A stretch of 8,136 bases of DNA from an uncultured Burkholderiales bacterium (GCA_937872165.1 CALMOR010000081.1:19896-28031), one strand, 5' to 3'; positions 1-6,232 are shown, numbered from the stretch's first letter. Notes: generated from the letters alone by a model not told the origin. A program made the numbers and translations.

Positions 1-398
1 GAGATGTCGTGGGCCGCGATGGCCTTCAGGTAGGCACGCTGGTTCGGCGTGCGTCCGTGCAGGTCGGCGCGTCGCGTGCGCAGGCCGGCGCCGGCCACGC
101 CGTCGCTTTGGTTCGCGTCGTTGGCCGCCGACGTCGCGCGCGGAGTCTTCTTCAGTTCGACGAGGCCGAGCTGCAGATCCTGCAGCGACAGCGGGTCGTC
201 GCTCATCGTCGCGAAGTATTCGAGCGCGCCGCGCGCCCGCTCCTTCGCCTTCGCCTGCGTGTTGCCGCCGATCGTGAAGCGCGCGCCGCGGCGCTTGATC
301 GACACGTCGAACGCCGACTCGATCTGTCGCAGGTTCTCGTCGAGCACGCCGCAGAGGTTGGCGAGATGCGCGTTGTCGAGGTCGGCGAGGTAGTCGAT
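1..398 (-). CDS. phoH: PhoH-family ATPase (YbeZ type), N-terminal part only; start codon uncertain
   Basis: The frame encodes LDNAHLANLCGVLDENLRQI, then SIKRRGARFTIGG and TRRADLHGRTPNQRAYLKAI, and ends in HDI at the window edge. These match the N-terminal KH-like region and the run-up to the P-loop of YbeZ/PhoH proteins; the Walker A motif itself lies outside the window. PhoH-family proteins are cytoplasmic P-loop ATPases linked to RNA metabolism, and the gene normally follows miaB and precedes ybeY. The start is a problem. The frame is open upstream to a TGA at 534-536, but that stretch has no ATG, GTG or TTG. The first in-frame GTG (345-347) lies inside the conserved block. I placed the start at an ATC (396-398), which has AGGGA seven bases upstream. 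The alternatives are a one-base indel linking to the out-of-frame ATG at 448-450, or an original start lost through rearrangement. Family identity is firm; the start is a guess. Confidence 0.85.
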   Translation of the reverse strand, partial: MDYLADLDNAHLANLCGVLDENLRQIESAFDVSIKRRGARFTIGGNTQAKAKERARGALEYFATMSDDPLSLQDLQLGLVELKKTPRATSAANDANQSDGVAGAGLRTRRADLHGRTPNQRAYLKAIAAHDI

Positions 399-405
399 GG
401 CGGGA

Positions 406-410
406 TCCCT
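406..410 (-). promoter_or_regulatory. Shine-Dalgarno-like AGGGA upstream of a possible ATC start of phoH
   Basis: Read on the minus strand, AGGGA at 410-406 is followed by seven bases and then ATC GAC TAC CTC in the phoH frame. This is the only ribosome-binding-like signal near the beginning of the conserved PhoH sequence, and it decides my choice of start. AUC initiation is rare, so this is tentative. Confidence 0.3.
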
Positions 411-448
411 GGAAGTGCGGCGGTCGGCACGGACTCGTCCGTCGGTCC

Positions 449-454
449 ATTGTA
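449..454 (-). promoter_or_regulatory. Possible -10 element for phoH inside a small inverted repeat
   Basis: The minus strand reads TACAAT here (five of six matches to TATAAT). It sits inside the perfect inverted repeat CCATT-gta-AATGG (447-459). No recognisable -35 lies 16-18 bases upstream. If used, transcription would begin near 442, leaving a leader of about 45 nt before the putative ATC start. This is weak evidence, but it fits a phoH that has acquired its own promoter after separation from miaB. Confidence 0.25.
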
Positions 455-524
455 AATGGCGACGCGTCGGCCGGATCGTCGCGCCGTTCGACCGTTCCGG
501 TCGCTCCGGCCAACTTGTCGGATG

Positions 525-553
525 TTGACGGCGTCACCGATTTCCCTTATCAC
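525..553 (+). promoter_or_regulatory. Candidate sigma70 promoter for the methyltransferase/membrane-protein pair
   Basis: TTGACG (525-530) and TATCAC (548-553) are separated by exactly 17 bases. The -35 matches consensus at five of six positions and the -10 at four of six. Transcription would start near 560, giving a leader of about 140 nt before the ATG at 700. This is the best forward promoter I can see in the divergent region, found by eye only. Confidence 0.4.
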
Positions 554-699
554 ACGCCAGGAGTCCGGTCGGTCATCCGGCGCGGCGATCCGACCGCGAC
601 GTGCGATCGATCGTCGGACGGGCTACGCCGCGGACGGTCCCGATCGCTCGTCCGCCTTCGCGAAGGTACCGAGCGCCGCGAACGCCGACGGGAGTGCTA

Positions 700-1401
700 A
701 TGGATCGAGAAACGACCAATCGACTCCGCTTCGTCCTCGAGGACGTGTTGCCGCCCGTCGTCCGCGACTCGCGAGCATTCCTCTTCGCGGCCAAGCTGGC
801 ATGGGGTCGTCACATCGAGGACCTGAGCTACTTCCGGGCACGCGCACCCTTCCTCACGGAGCTCGAATACGAGGAGATGTACCGGAAGCATCCGCGCGTC
901 CACGAGGGAACCGACAACTCGCGCGCCTGCATCGAACGGGTCACCGAAGAGCTGGCCGGCACGAGCGTCTGCGACGTCGGCTGCGGAACCGGCGTGCTGC
1001 TAAAGCACTTCATGGCCGCCCGTCCGCATCTCGAGACGCTCACCGGCGTGGACTTCGTCGTCGACGATGCGGCCGCGATCGACGGAGTGCGATACGTCGC
1101 CGCGCGCATCGAGTCGCTGCCGTTCGAGGACCGCTCGTTCGATACCGTCGTCTGCACGCACGTCATCGAGCACGTCCTGGAATATCGTGCGGCGATCGCC
1201 GAGCTGCGGCGGATCGCGCGGAAGAAGCTGATCATCGTCGTTCCGGCCGAACGCGAATATCGCTACACGTTCAATCCGCACTTCAACTTCTTTCCCTATC
1301 CTTGTTCGTTCCTGCGCGCGGTCCATCCGATTCCCGGCTCCTACACGTGCATCGGCATCGGACGCGACATCTTCTACTGCGAAGACCGGGAGGCGTCGTG
1401 A
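700..1401 (+). CDS. Class I SAM-dependent methyltransferase (Methyltransf_11 type), substrate unknown
   Basis: The product is 233 aa. Motif I (CDVGCGTGVL, residues 91-100) forms the SAM-binding glycine-rich loop, GVDF (116-119) fits the acidic end of strand 2, and PFEDRSFDTVVCTHVIEHV (141-159) is the typical motif II/III region of Methyltransf_11 enzymes. About 85 residues precede the Rossmann fold, and a Phe/Tyr-rich tail (188-227) probably forms a substrate lid. There is no signal peptide, so the enzyme should be cytoplasmic. I start at ATG 700 because GGGAG (690-694) lies five bases upstream; the in-frame ATG at 601 would add an Arg/Pro-rich, non-conserved tail. The stop overlaps the GTG of the next gene (GTGA), suggesting coupled translation. 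Pairing with an ArnE-like membrane protein suggests modification of a lipid-linked sugar or envelope glycan, but this is inference. The pair is antisense to and between miaB and phoH. Confidence 0.85.
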   Translation: MDRETTNRLRFVLEDVLPPVVRDSRAFLFAAKLAWGRHIEDLSYFRARAPFLTELEYEEMYRKHPRVHEGTDNSRACIERVTEELAGTSVCDVGCGTGVLLKHFMAARPHLETLTGVDFVVDDAAAIDGVRYVAARIESLPFEDRSFDTVVCTHVIEHVLEYRAAIAELRRIARKKLIIVVPAEREYRYTFNPHFNFFPYPCSFLRAVHPIPGSYTCIGIGRDIFYCEDREAS

Positions 1402-1769
1402 GTCTCGACTTGCCGCTGGCGACGTGGCTCGGCCTCGTCGGAACGCCGTTGCTGATCGCGGCAGGCCAGGTCCTCTTCAAGATGGCCAGTCGCGATGTTG
1501 GCGCCTTCGATGCAGGTGGCATCATCGGGCTGGCGTCGAATCCCCATCTGCTGCTGGCGCTGGCGCTCTACGGATCGGGCACCATCGTGTGGATCCACGT
1601 GCTGCGAACCGTCCCGCTGACCGTCGCCTATTCGTTCATGGCGCTCACGTTCTGCGTCGTCCCGATCCTCGCCAACTTCTTCTTCGCCGAACCGTTGAGC
1701 TGGAAGTACGGCCTGGGAGTCGTGCTGATCATGGCCGGCCTGCTGATGATCAATACGCAGCGCGTCTAA
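1398..1769 (+). CDS. Small four-TM EamA/SMR-type membrane protein, ArnE-like putative flippase
   Basis: The product is 123 aa with four hydrophobic segments at about residues 8-28, 49-69, 76-97 and 103-119. Landmarks are GQVLFKMAS (23-31) at the end of helix 1, LRTVPLTVAYSFMAL (69-83) leading into helix 3, and FFAEPLSWKYGLGVVLIMAG before and within helix 4. These are the signatures of the single-domain DMT proteins that include ArnE/ArnF, which act at the inner membrane, often as dimers, in flipping lipid-linked sugars. It starts at GTG 1398 inside the stop of the methyltransferase gene, with GGGAGG (1388-1393) four bases upstream. The stop TAA (1767-1769) overlaps the TAG of convergent miaB, and no terminator separates the two. 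The substrate cannot be read from sequence: a multidrug exporter of the EmrE kind is possible, but the PLTVAY-type motif favours the ArnE-like group. Confidence 0.8.
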   Translation: MSLDLPLATWLGLVGTPLLIAAGQVLFKMASRDVGAFDAGGIIGLASNPHLLLALALYGSGTIVWIHVLRTVPLTVAYSFMALTFCVVPILANFFFAEPLSWKYGLGVVLIMAGLLMINTQRV

Positions 1770-3208
1770 CAGGGACCGACGATCGCCTCGATGCCTTCGA
1801 GGCCTGCGTGGCTCGCAGCGGGCCGTGACGGCCGATCGGCGGGCAGCGCACCGCGCAGCGTATGCGCGTTGGCGCCGGTGACGTCGATGTCGATCAACGA
1901 CCCGACGGCCGCGCGCCCGACGAAATTGACGACGCGATTGTTGTCGGTGCGCCCCATCCGCTCGCCGGTGTTTCTCCGCGCGGCGCCTTCGACGAGAACG
2001 CGATGCGGCGAGCCCACCATCGCGTCGCTGATGCGCTTCGCGTTGGTGTCGATGGCGTCCTGCACGCGCCGCAGCCGCGCGAGCTTGGTCGCCGCGTCGA
2101 CCGCATCGGGCAGGGACGCCGCGGGCGTGCCCGGACGAGGGCTGTATACGAACGAATACGACGCATCGAAGCCCACGTCGTCGATCAGCTTCATCGTCGC
2201 ATCGAAGTCGGCCTCGGTCTCGCCGGGGAAGCCGACGATGAGGTCAGTCGACAGGCAGAGGCCGGGCCGCACCGCGCGCAGGCGACGGACGATCGACTTG
2301 TACTCGAGCACCGTGTAGCCCCGCTTCATCGCCATCAGGATGCGGTCCGAGCCCGACTGCACCGGCAGATGCAGGTGCGAGACCAGCTTCGGCAGCCGCG
2401 CGTACGCGTCGATCAGCCGTGGCGTGAATTCCTTCGGATGCGACGTCGTGTAGCGGACGCGTTCGATGCCGGGGATCTCGCAGACGTATTCGAGCAAGGT
2501 CGCGAAGTCGGCCCGGCCGTCGTCGTCCGCGGCGTCGTCGTCGATCGTCGCGTCGTCGGACCGCGGCATCGGCGCAGCATAGGCGTTCACGTTCTGGCCG
2601 AGCAGCGTGACCTCGCGGACGCCCTGGGCCGCCAGGCCGGCGACCTCGGTCAGCACGTCCTCGAAGCCGCGCGACACCTCCTCGCCGCGCGTATACGGCA
2701 CGACGCAGAAACTGCAGTACTTCGAGCAGCCCTCCATGATCGACACGAACGCGGTCGCGCCGTCGACGGTGGCCGGCGGGAGGTGATCGAACTTCTCGAT
2801 CTCGGGGAAGCTGATGTCGACCTGCGGACGCCCGGTCGTTCGGCGGGCCTCGATCAGCGCCGGCAGGCGATGCAGCGTCTGGGGCCCGAAGACGACGTCG
2901 ACGTAAGGCGCGCGCTTCGTGATCGCCGCACCTTCCTGACTCGCGACGCAGCCGCCGACGCCGATCACGAGCGACGGGTTGGCGCGCTTCAGTTCCTTGA
3001 CGCGGCCGAGGTCCGAGAAGACCTTCTCCTGCGCCTTCTCGCGGACCGAGCAGGTGTTGAAAAGGATGACGTCGGCCTCTTCGGGCCGCTCGGTCTTGAC
3101 CATCGTGTCGCCGTGATCGAGCGACGCCTGCGCGAGCACGTCGGCCATCTTGTCCGAGTCGTACTCGTTCATCTGGCAGCCGAAGGTCTTGATGTAGAGC
3201 TTCTTCAT
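1766..3208 (-). CDS. miaB: tRNA-2-methylthio-N6-dimethylallyladenosine synthase MiaB
   Basis: MiaB is a radical-SAM methylthiotransferase that converts i6A37 to ms2i6A37 in tRNAs reading UNN codons. The product is 480 aa. An N-terminal UPF0004 domain has cluster cysteines C11 (TFGCQMNEYDS), C53 (NTCSVREKAQEK) and C87 (GVGGCVASQEG). The radical-SAM CxxxCxxC motif is C161-C165-C168 (EGCSKYCSFCVVPYTRG). A C-terminal TRAM domain follows from about 395 (VGSPHRVLVEG, GRTDNNRVVNF). All catalytic cysteines are present. Two oddities stand out: an Asp-rich insertion at residues 217-231, encoded by a GTC/GAC repeat, and a tail of about 25 residues after the usual LRGAL end. The tail ends at a TAG that overlaps the stop of the convergent membrane protein. 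The ATG lies 10 nt after the stop of the upstream exported-protein gene, so the two are probably co-transcribed. Confidence 0.97.
   Translation of the reverse strand: MKKLYIKTFGCQMNEYDSDKMADVLAQASLDHGDTMVKTERPEEADVILFNTCSVREKAQEKVFSDLGRVKELKRANPSLVIGVGGCVASQEGAAITKRAPYVDVVFGPQTLHRLPALIEARRTTGRPQVDISFPEIEKFDHLPPATVDGATAFVSIMEGCSKYCSFCVVPYTRGEEVSRGFEDVLTEVAGLAAQGVREVTLLGQNVNAYAAPMPRSDDATIDDDAADDDGRADFATLLEYVCEIPGIERVRYTTSHPKEFTPRLIDAYARLPKLVSHLHLPVQSGSDRILMAMKRGYTVLEYKSIVRRLRAVRPGLCLSTDLIVGFPGETEADFDATMKLIDDVGFDASYSFVYSPRPGTPAASLPDAVDAATKLARLRRVQDAIDTNAKRISDAMVGSPHRVLVEGAARRNTGERMGRTDNNRVVNFVGRAAVGSLIDIDVTGANAHTLRGALPADRPSRPAASHAGLEGIEAIVGPC
2518..2558. repeat. Imperfect CGT/ACG trinucleotide repeat inside miaB
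   Basis: The + strand carries nine CGT units in short interrupted blocks (3, 3, 1 and 2). On the miaB strand this reads as an Asp/Ala-rich stretch, residues about 217-231, in the variable loop after LLGQNVNAY. The loop is tolerant of length change in the family, so the repeat has probably expanded by slippage without harming the enzyme. Confidence 0.6.
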
Positions 3209-3218
3209 GGCAGGCGCG

Positions 3219-3614
3219 TCACGGCGAGCGGTCGGCGGACTGCGGCTGATCGCGCCTCCAGAACTGCCACCAGGGACGGACCAGGATCTCGTCGTCGTCG
3301 AGGATCCACACGCGACGGACGTCGCCGTTGCCGTCGAGCTGCATCCGCGCGATGACGTTCTCGGGCAGCGCGCCGCGGACCAGCGTGGAGTTGGTCTGCG
3401 TGTAGATCAGCACGCCGGGCGCGAGGTGGAAGGCCTTGCCGTCGGCCACGATCTCGTCGTCGGCGACGTGCGTGATCTTCACCTGGCGGCTGTTGTCGGG
3501 GAACACGCGCGCCGCCCATGCCTGCGCGACGAAGACGCACGGCGCGACGATGGCGACCGCCAGCAGCGAAGCCGCGCGTCGAAGCGATGCGGAGGTCGTG
3601 GATGTCTTCAGCAT
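3219..3614 (-). CDS. Small exported protein of unknown function, encoded directly upstream of miaB
   Basis: The product is 131 aa. The N-terminus (MLKTSTTSASLRRAASL) is followed by a hydrophobic core (LAVAIVAPCVFVA) and AWA before ARVF, a good Sec signal peptide with cleavage near residue 34. The mature part of about 97 residues has ITHVADDEIVADGKAFHLAPG, then NVIARMQLDGNGDVRRVWIL, and ends with a Trp-rich PWWQFWRR stretch. It has no cysteine and no catalytic motif I recognise; it looks like a compact beta-rich periplasmic protein. I recall small exported proteins with a VRxVWIL motif beside miaB in other betaproteobacteria, but that is from memory. I start at ATG 3612-3614; the frame continues upstream, but those residues would be encoded inside the tRNA terminator. 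There is no clear Shine-Dalgarno sequence and no obvious promoter in the 75 bases after the terminator. Confidence 0.7.
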   Translation of the reverse strand: MLKTSTTSASLRRAASLLAVAIVAPCVFVAQAWAARVFPDNSRQVKITHVADDEIVADGKAFHLAPGVLIYTQTNSTLVRGALPENVIARMQLDGNGDVRRVWILDDDEILVRPWWQFWRRDQPQSADRSP

Positions 3615-3690
3615 GGAAGCGGCTGGCGTCGCCGGAGTGCGGATCGGAAGAGTCGGAAATGGTACAGCGGCCTCGCGCCGCGACGCCATG

Positions 3691-3725
3691 AAAAAAGCCA
3701 TCGACCGCGGCGCGTCGATGGCCTT
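3691..3725 (-). terminator. Rho-independent terminator of the tRNA-Met gene
   Basis: On the minus strand GCCATCGAC (3722-3714) pairs perfectly with GTCGATGGC (3705-3697) across an 8-nt loop, followed at once by six U (3696-3691). Outer G-U and A-U pairs lengthen the stem to about 12 bp. It begins 15 nt after the tRNA CCA end, so the tRNA is transcribed alone. Confidence 0.9.
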
Positions 3726-3739
3726 CTCCGGGATGTGAG

Positions 3740-3816
<77 letters not shown>

Positions 3817-3829
3817 ACGCGAGGCGCGG

Positions 3830-3858
3830 ATTATGGCGACGATGACAGGGGGCGTCAA
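3830..3858 (-). promoter_or_regulatory. Strong sigma70 promoter of tRNA-Met
   Basis: On the minus strand TTGACG (3858-3853) and CATAAT (3835-3830) are spaced by exactly 17 bases, each matching consensus at five of six positions. Transcription should start near 3823, about seven bases before the tRNA 5' end at 3816. The stretch between the -10 and the start is CCGCGCC, the GC-rich discriminator typical of stable-RNA promoters under stringent (ppGpp) control; that regulation is inferred. Confidence 0.85.
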
Positions 3859-3883
3859 ACGTGCAAGGCGCCCCGACGCACCG

Positions 3884-4384
3884 CTACGAACCTCTCCGGC
3901 CCGGGCCCCTTCCGTCTCGTGCGAACCCCGCTTCTGTGGCCAACTCGGGGGCCCCCGGCGGCCGGCTCTCGCCCCAGAGCTCGACGAGATCGCGGCGCGA
4001 GAAGATCGCGTCGCAGTGCCGCGTGGGCGCGAAGCGCGTCCGGGTGGACCGAACGATCGGGAGCGGCATCACGCAGCACTCGCAGCTGTAGAGGTTCGGC
4101 AGGCCGCAGGCGTTGAAGCCGGCGCTCTCCAACACTTCGAAGACCGAAGCCGCATTCGCCGGATCGACTTCGACGCCGAACTCGACGTCGCGATGCAGAC
4201 CGGGCAGGACCGGTCGAAGGCCCTGCAGCACCGACCACTCGGCGCCTTCCACATCGACCTTGACGAGTCGCAGACGCGCGATCTCGTCGTCCGACAGGAC
4301 GTCGCCGAGCGGCAGCGCATCGATCGAAAGCTTTCGACTGCGACGGACGAGCGCGGTGCCGAGGCCCGTCGACGCGTCGTCCCC
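3884..4384 (-). pseudogene. FkbM-family methyltransferase remnant lacking its N-terminal half
   Basis: The frame carries SIDALPLGDVLSDDEIARLR followed by LVKVDVEGAEWSVLQGL (DNA about 4238-4261 for KVDVEGAE), the hallmark of FkbM methyltransferases. It continues through a plausible fold end (FGVEVDPANAASVFEVLESAGF) and stops at TAG 3884-3886. The SAM-binding part that should precede this (a glycine-rich DVGAN-type loop) is absent. Upstream the frame runs straight into the terminator hairpin of the MFS gene; the only ATG (4415-4417) is within that hairpin and translates its stem. With no promoter, no ribosome-binding site and no cofactor-binding half, I read this as a decaying fragment. FkbM enzymes O-methylate sugars or other small molecules. 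Expression as a truncated protein is possible but unlikely. Confidence 0.75.
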
Positions 4385-4387
4385 GTG

Positions 4388-4414
4388 AAAAGGCCCCGCG
4401 AGCGGGGCCTTTTT
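4388..4414 (-). terminator. Bidirectional rho-independent terminator after the MFS gene
   Basis: AAAAGGCCCCG (4388-4398) pairs perfectly with CGGGGCCTTTT (4403-4413) around a four-base CGAG loop. U-runs follow in both directions (five T on the + strand at 4410-4414; four on the minus strand at 4391-4388). It lies 18 nt after the TGA of the minus-strand MFS gene and separates it from the FkbM remnant. Confidence 0.9.
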
Positions 4415-4432
4415 CATGGAGCTGACCCTCCA

Positions 4433-6109
4433 TCAGTTCGCGTAGATGTCCACGTCCTTCGTCTCCTTCAGGAACAGCGTGCCGACCACCAGCGTGATCA
4501 CCGCGATCGTGATCGGGTACCAGAGGCCGAAGTAGATGTCGCCCTTCGCGGCCACGAGCGCGAACGCGATCGGTGGCAGGAAGCCGCCGAACCAGCCGTT
4601 GCCGATGTGATACGGCAACGACATCGACGTGTAGCGGATGCGCGTCGGGAAGAGCTCGACCAGCATCGCGGCGATCGGCGCGTAGACCATCGTCACGTAG
4701 ATCACCAGCACCACGAGCAGCAGCACGACCATCGGCTTGTTGATCTGCGCGTCGTCGGCCTTGGCGGGATAGCCCGCCGCCTTCACCTCCGCGCCCAGCG
4801 CCTTCTGGAAGTCCGCGAGCTGCGTCTTGAAGGCGGCGCCGTCGAGCGGCGCCCCTTCGAAGCTCGGCACCGTCTTGTCGCCGATCTTCACCGTCGCCAC
4901 CGTGCCGGCCGGCGCGGAGACGATGGCGTAGGGCACCGAGGCCTTCGCCAGCGTCGCGGTCGCGAGGTCGCACGAGTCCGCGAACTTGGGCTTGCCCGGG
5001 GCGGCGAAGAACTCGAACTGGAAGTGACACGTCGACGGGTCCGCGAGGATCGTCGCCGGCGACTTCTCGGACGCCGACTCGAGGGCCGGGTTGGCGTAGT
5101 GCGTGATCGCCTTGAAGATCGGGAAGTAGGTCAGCGCCGCGAGCAGGCAGCCGGCCATGATGATGGGCTTGCGGCCGATCTTGTCCGACAGCGTGCCGAA
5201 CAACACGAAGAACGGCGTGCCGATCGCGAGCGCGATCGCGATCATCACGTTGGCCGTGAACGCGTCGACCTTCACCGACGCCGTCAGGAAGAAGAGCGCG
5301 TAGAACTGGCCCGTGTACCAGACCACCGCCTGGCCCGCCGTCAGGCCGACCAGCGCGAGGATGACGATCTTGAGGTTGCTCCACTTGGCGAACGCGTCGG
5401 TCAGCGGCGCCTTCGACAGCTTGCCCTCCGACTTCATCTTGCGGAAGGCCGGCGATTCGCTGAGCGACAGGCGGATCCAGACCGAGACCGCGAGCAGCAG
5501 GATCGACACCCAGAACGGCACGCGCCATCCCCAGTCGGCGAACGAGGCCTCGCCCATCGTCGTGCGCGTGACGAGGATGACGAGCAGCGACAGGAAGAGC
5601 CCGAGCGTCGCGGTGGTCTGGATCCAGCTCGTGTAGGCGCCGCGCTTGCCTTGCGGCGCGTGCTCCGCGACGTAGGTCGCCGCGCCGCCGTACTCGCCGC
5701 CGAGCGCGAGGCCCTGCACGAGCCGCAGCGTGATCAGGATGATCGGCGCCGCGATGCCGATGGTGGCGTAAGACGGGAGGATGCCGACGATGAAGGTCGA
5801 CAGGCCCATCAGCAGGATGGTGATGAGGAAGGTGTACTTGCGTCCGACGAGGTCGCCGATGCGCCCGAAGACGATGGCGCCGAAGGGTCGCACCGCGAAG
5901 CCGGCCGAGAAGGCCAGCAGCGCGAACAGGAACTGCGAGGTTTCGTTGAGGCCGGCGGAGAAGTTCTTGCCGATGATGGCCGCGAGCGAGCCGTACAGGT
6001 AGAAGTCGTACCACTCGAAAACGGTTCCCAGGGACGACGCGAAGATGACCTTGCGCTCTTCTTTCGTCATCGGCGCCGATACGGGATGCGCCGCGATGTT
6101 TGCCGCCAT
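4433..6109 (-). CDS. MHS-family MFS transporter (metabolite:H+ symporter) with a large TM9-TM10 periplasmic insert
   Basis: The product is 558 aa with 12 predicted helices. Family signatures are VFEWYDFYLYG in TM1 (typical of ProP/ShiA/KgtP relatives), the motif-A loop GRIGDLVGRK (residues 82-91), LRLVQGLALGGEYGGA in TM4 and the second motif-A loop GTLSDKIGRK (305-314). TM9 ends near 335 and TM10 starts near 459. The roughly 120 residues between are hydrophilic, contain two cysteines (361, 380), and by topology should face the periplasm. Ordinary members are roughly 430-500 aa, so this insert explains the extra length. The start ATG 6107-6109 has GGAGGAG just upstream; an upstream in-frame GTG (6218-6220) lacks such a site and adds a non-conserved tail. 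A terminator follows the gene closely. The substrate is probably an organic acid, betaine or amino-acid-like compound, but is not determined by sequence. Confidence 0.92.
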   Translation of the reverse strand: MAANIAAHPVSAPMTKEERKVIFASSLGTVFEWYDFYLYGSLAAIIGKNFSAGLNETSQFLFALLAFSAGFAVRPFGAIVFGRIGDLVGRKYTFLITILLMGLSTFIVGILPSYATIGIAAPIILITLRLVQGLALGGEYGGAATYVAEHAPQGKRGAYTSWIQTTATLGLFLSLLVILVTRTTMGEASFADWGWRVPFWVSILLLAVSVWIRLSLSESPAFRKMKSEGKLSKAPLTDAFAKWSNLKIVILALVGLTAGQAVVWYTGQFYALFFLTASVKVDAFTANVMIAIALAIGTPFFVLFGTLSDKIGRKPIIMAGCLLAALTYFPIFKAITHYANPALESASEKSPATILADPSTCHFQFEFFAAPGKPKFADSCDLATATLAKASVPYAIVSAPAGTVATVKIGDKTVPSFEGAPLDGAAFKTQLADFQKALGAEVKAAGYPAKADDAQINKPMVVLLLVVLVIYVTMVYAPIAAMLVELFPTRIRYTSMSLPYHIGNGWFGGFLPPIAFALVAAKGDIYFGLWYPITIAVITLVVGTLFLKETKDVDIYAN

Positions 6110-6232
6110 GACTCCTCCAAATTGAATACCGGTCGTGCTGTCGGACGCATGAATCGCGGGAGAGGATATCTTGCGTGTGGACGAAAGGCCACGATTTGTC
6201 GCGCGGATGTCCGGTGACACGACACTTGCGCC

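Larger units (their letters stand above)
399..699. other. Divergent intergenic region between phoH and the methyltransferase gene
   Basis: I see no convincing gene here. Frames are open in several registers, as is usual in GC-rich DNA, but the translations are Arg/Pro/Ser-rich and resemble no family. The region holds the phoH start problem, the TACAAT element and the candidate forward promoter at 525-553. Confidence 0.6.

Noticed and set aside
601..699. Earlier in-frame ATG for the methyltransferase
   Set aside because: It adds an Arg/Pro-rich stretch with no ribosome-binding site; GGGAG before ATG 700 is better.
1785..1803. Hairpin GCCTCGA-N5-TCGAGGC near the end of miaB, considered as a terminator
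   Set aside because: No T-run follows on either strand and it lies inside the miaB coding frame.
1862..3355. Long + strand open frame antisense to miaB
   Set aside because: Low-complexity Arg/Asp/Val-rich translation without motifs; the miaB frame explains the region.
3615..3690. Promoter for the exported-protein/miaB operon around TACCAT on the minus strand
   Set aside because: Only a partial -10 match with no -35; not enough to annotate.
3898..3907. Ten-base palindrome GGCCCGGGCC
   Set aside because: Short GC palindromes are expected by chance at this base composition and nothing else marks the site.
3833..6217. A very long open frame on the + strand antisense to the MFS gene
   Set aside because: The translation is dominated by Arg, Asp, Glu and His with no recognisable domain. 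It is the usual mirror of a GC-rich coding frame, and the opposite strand encodes a clear transporter.
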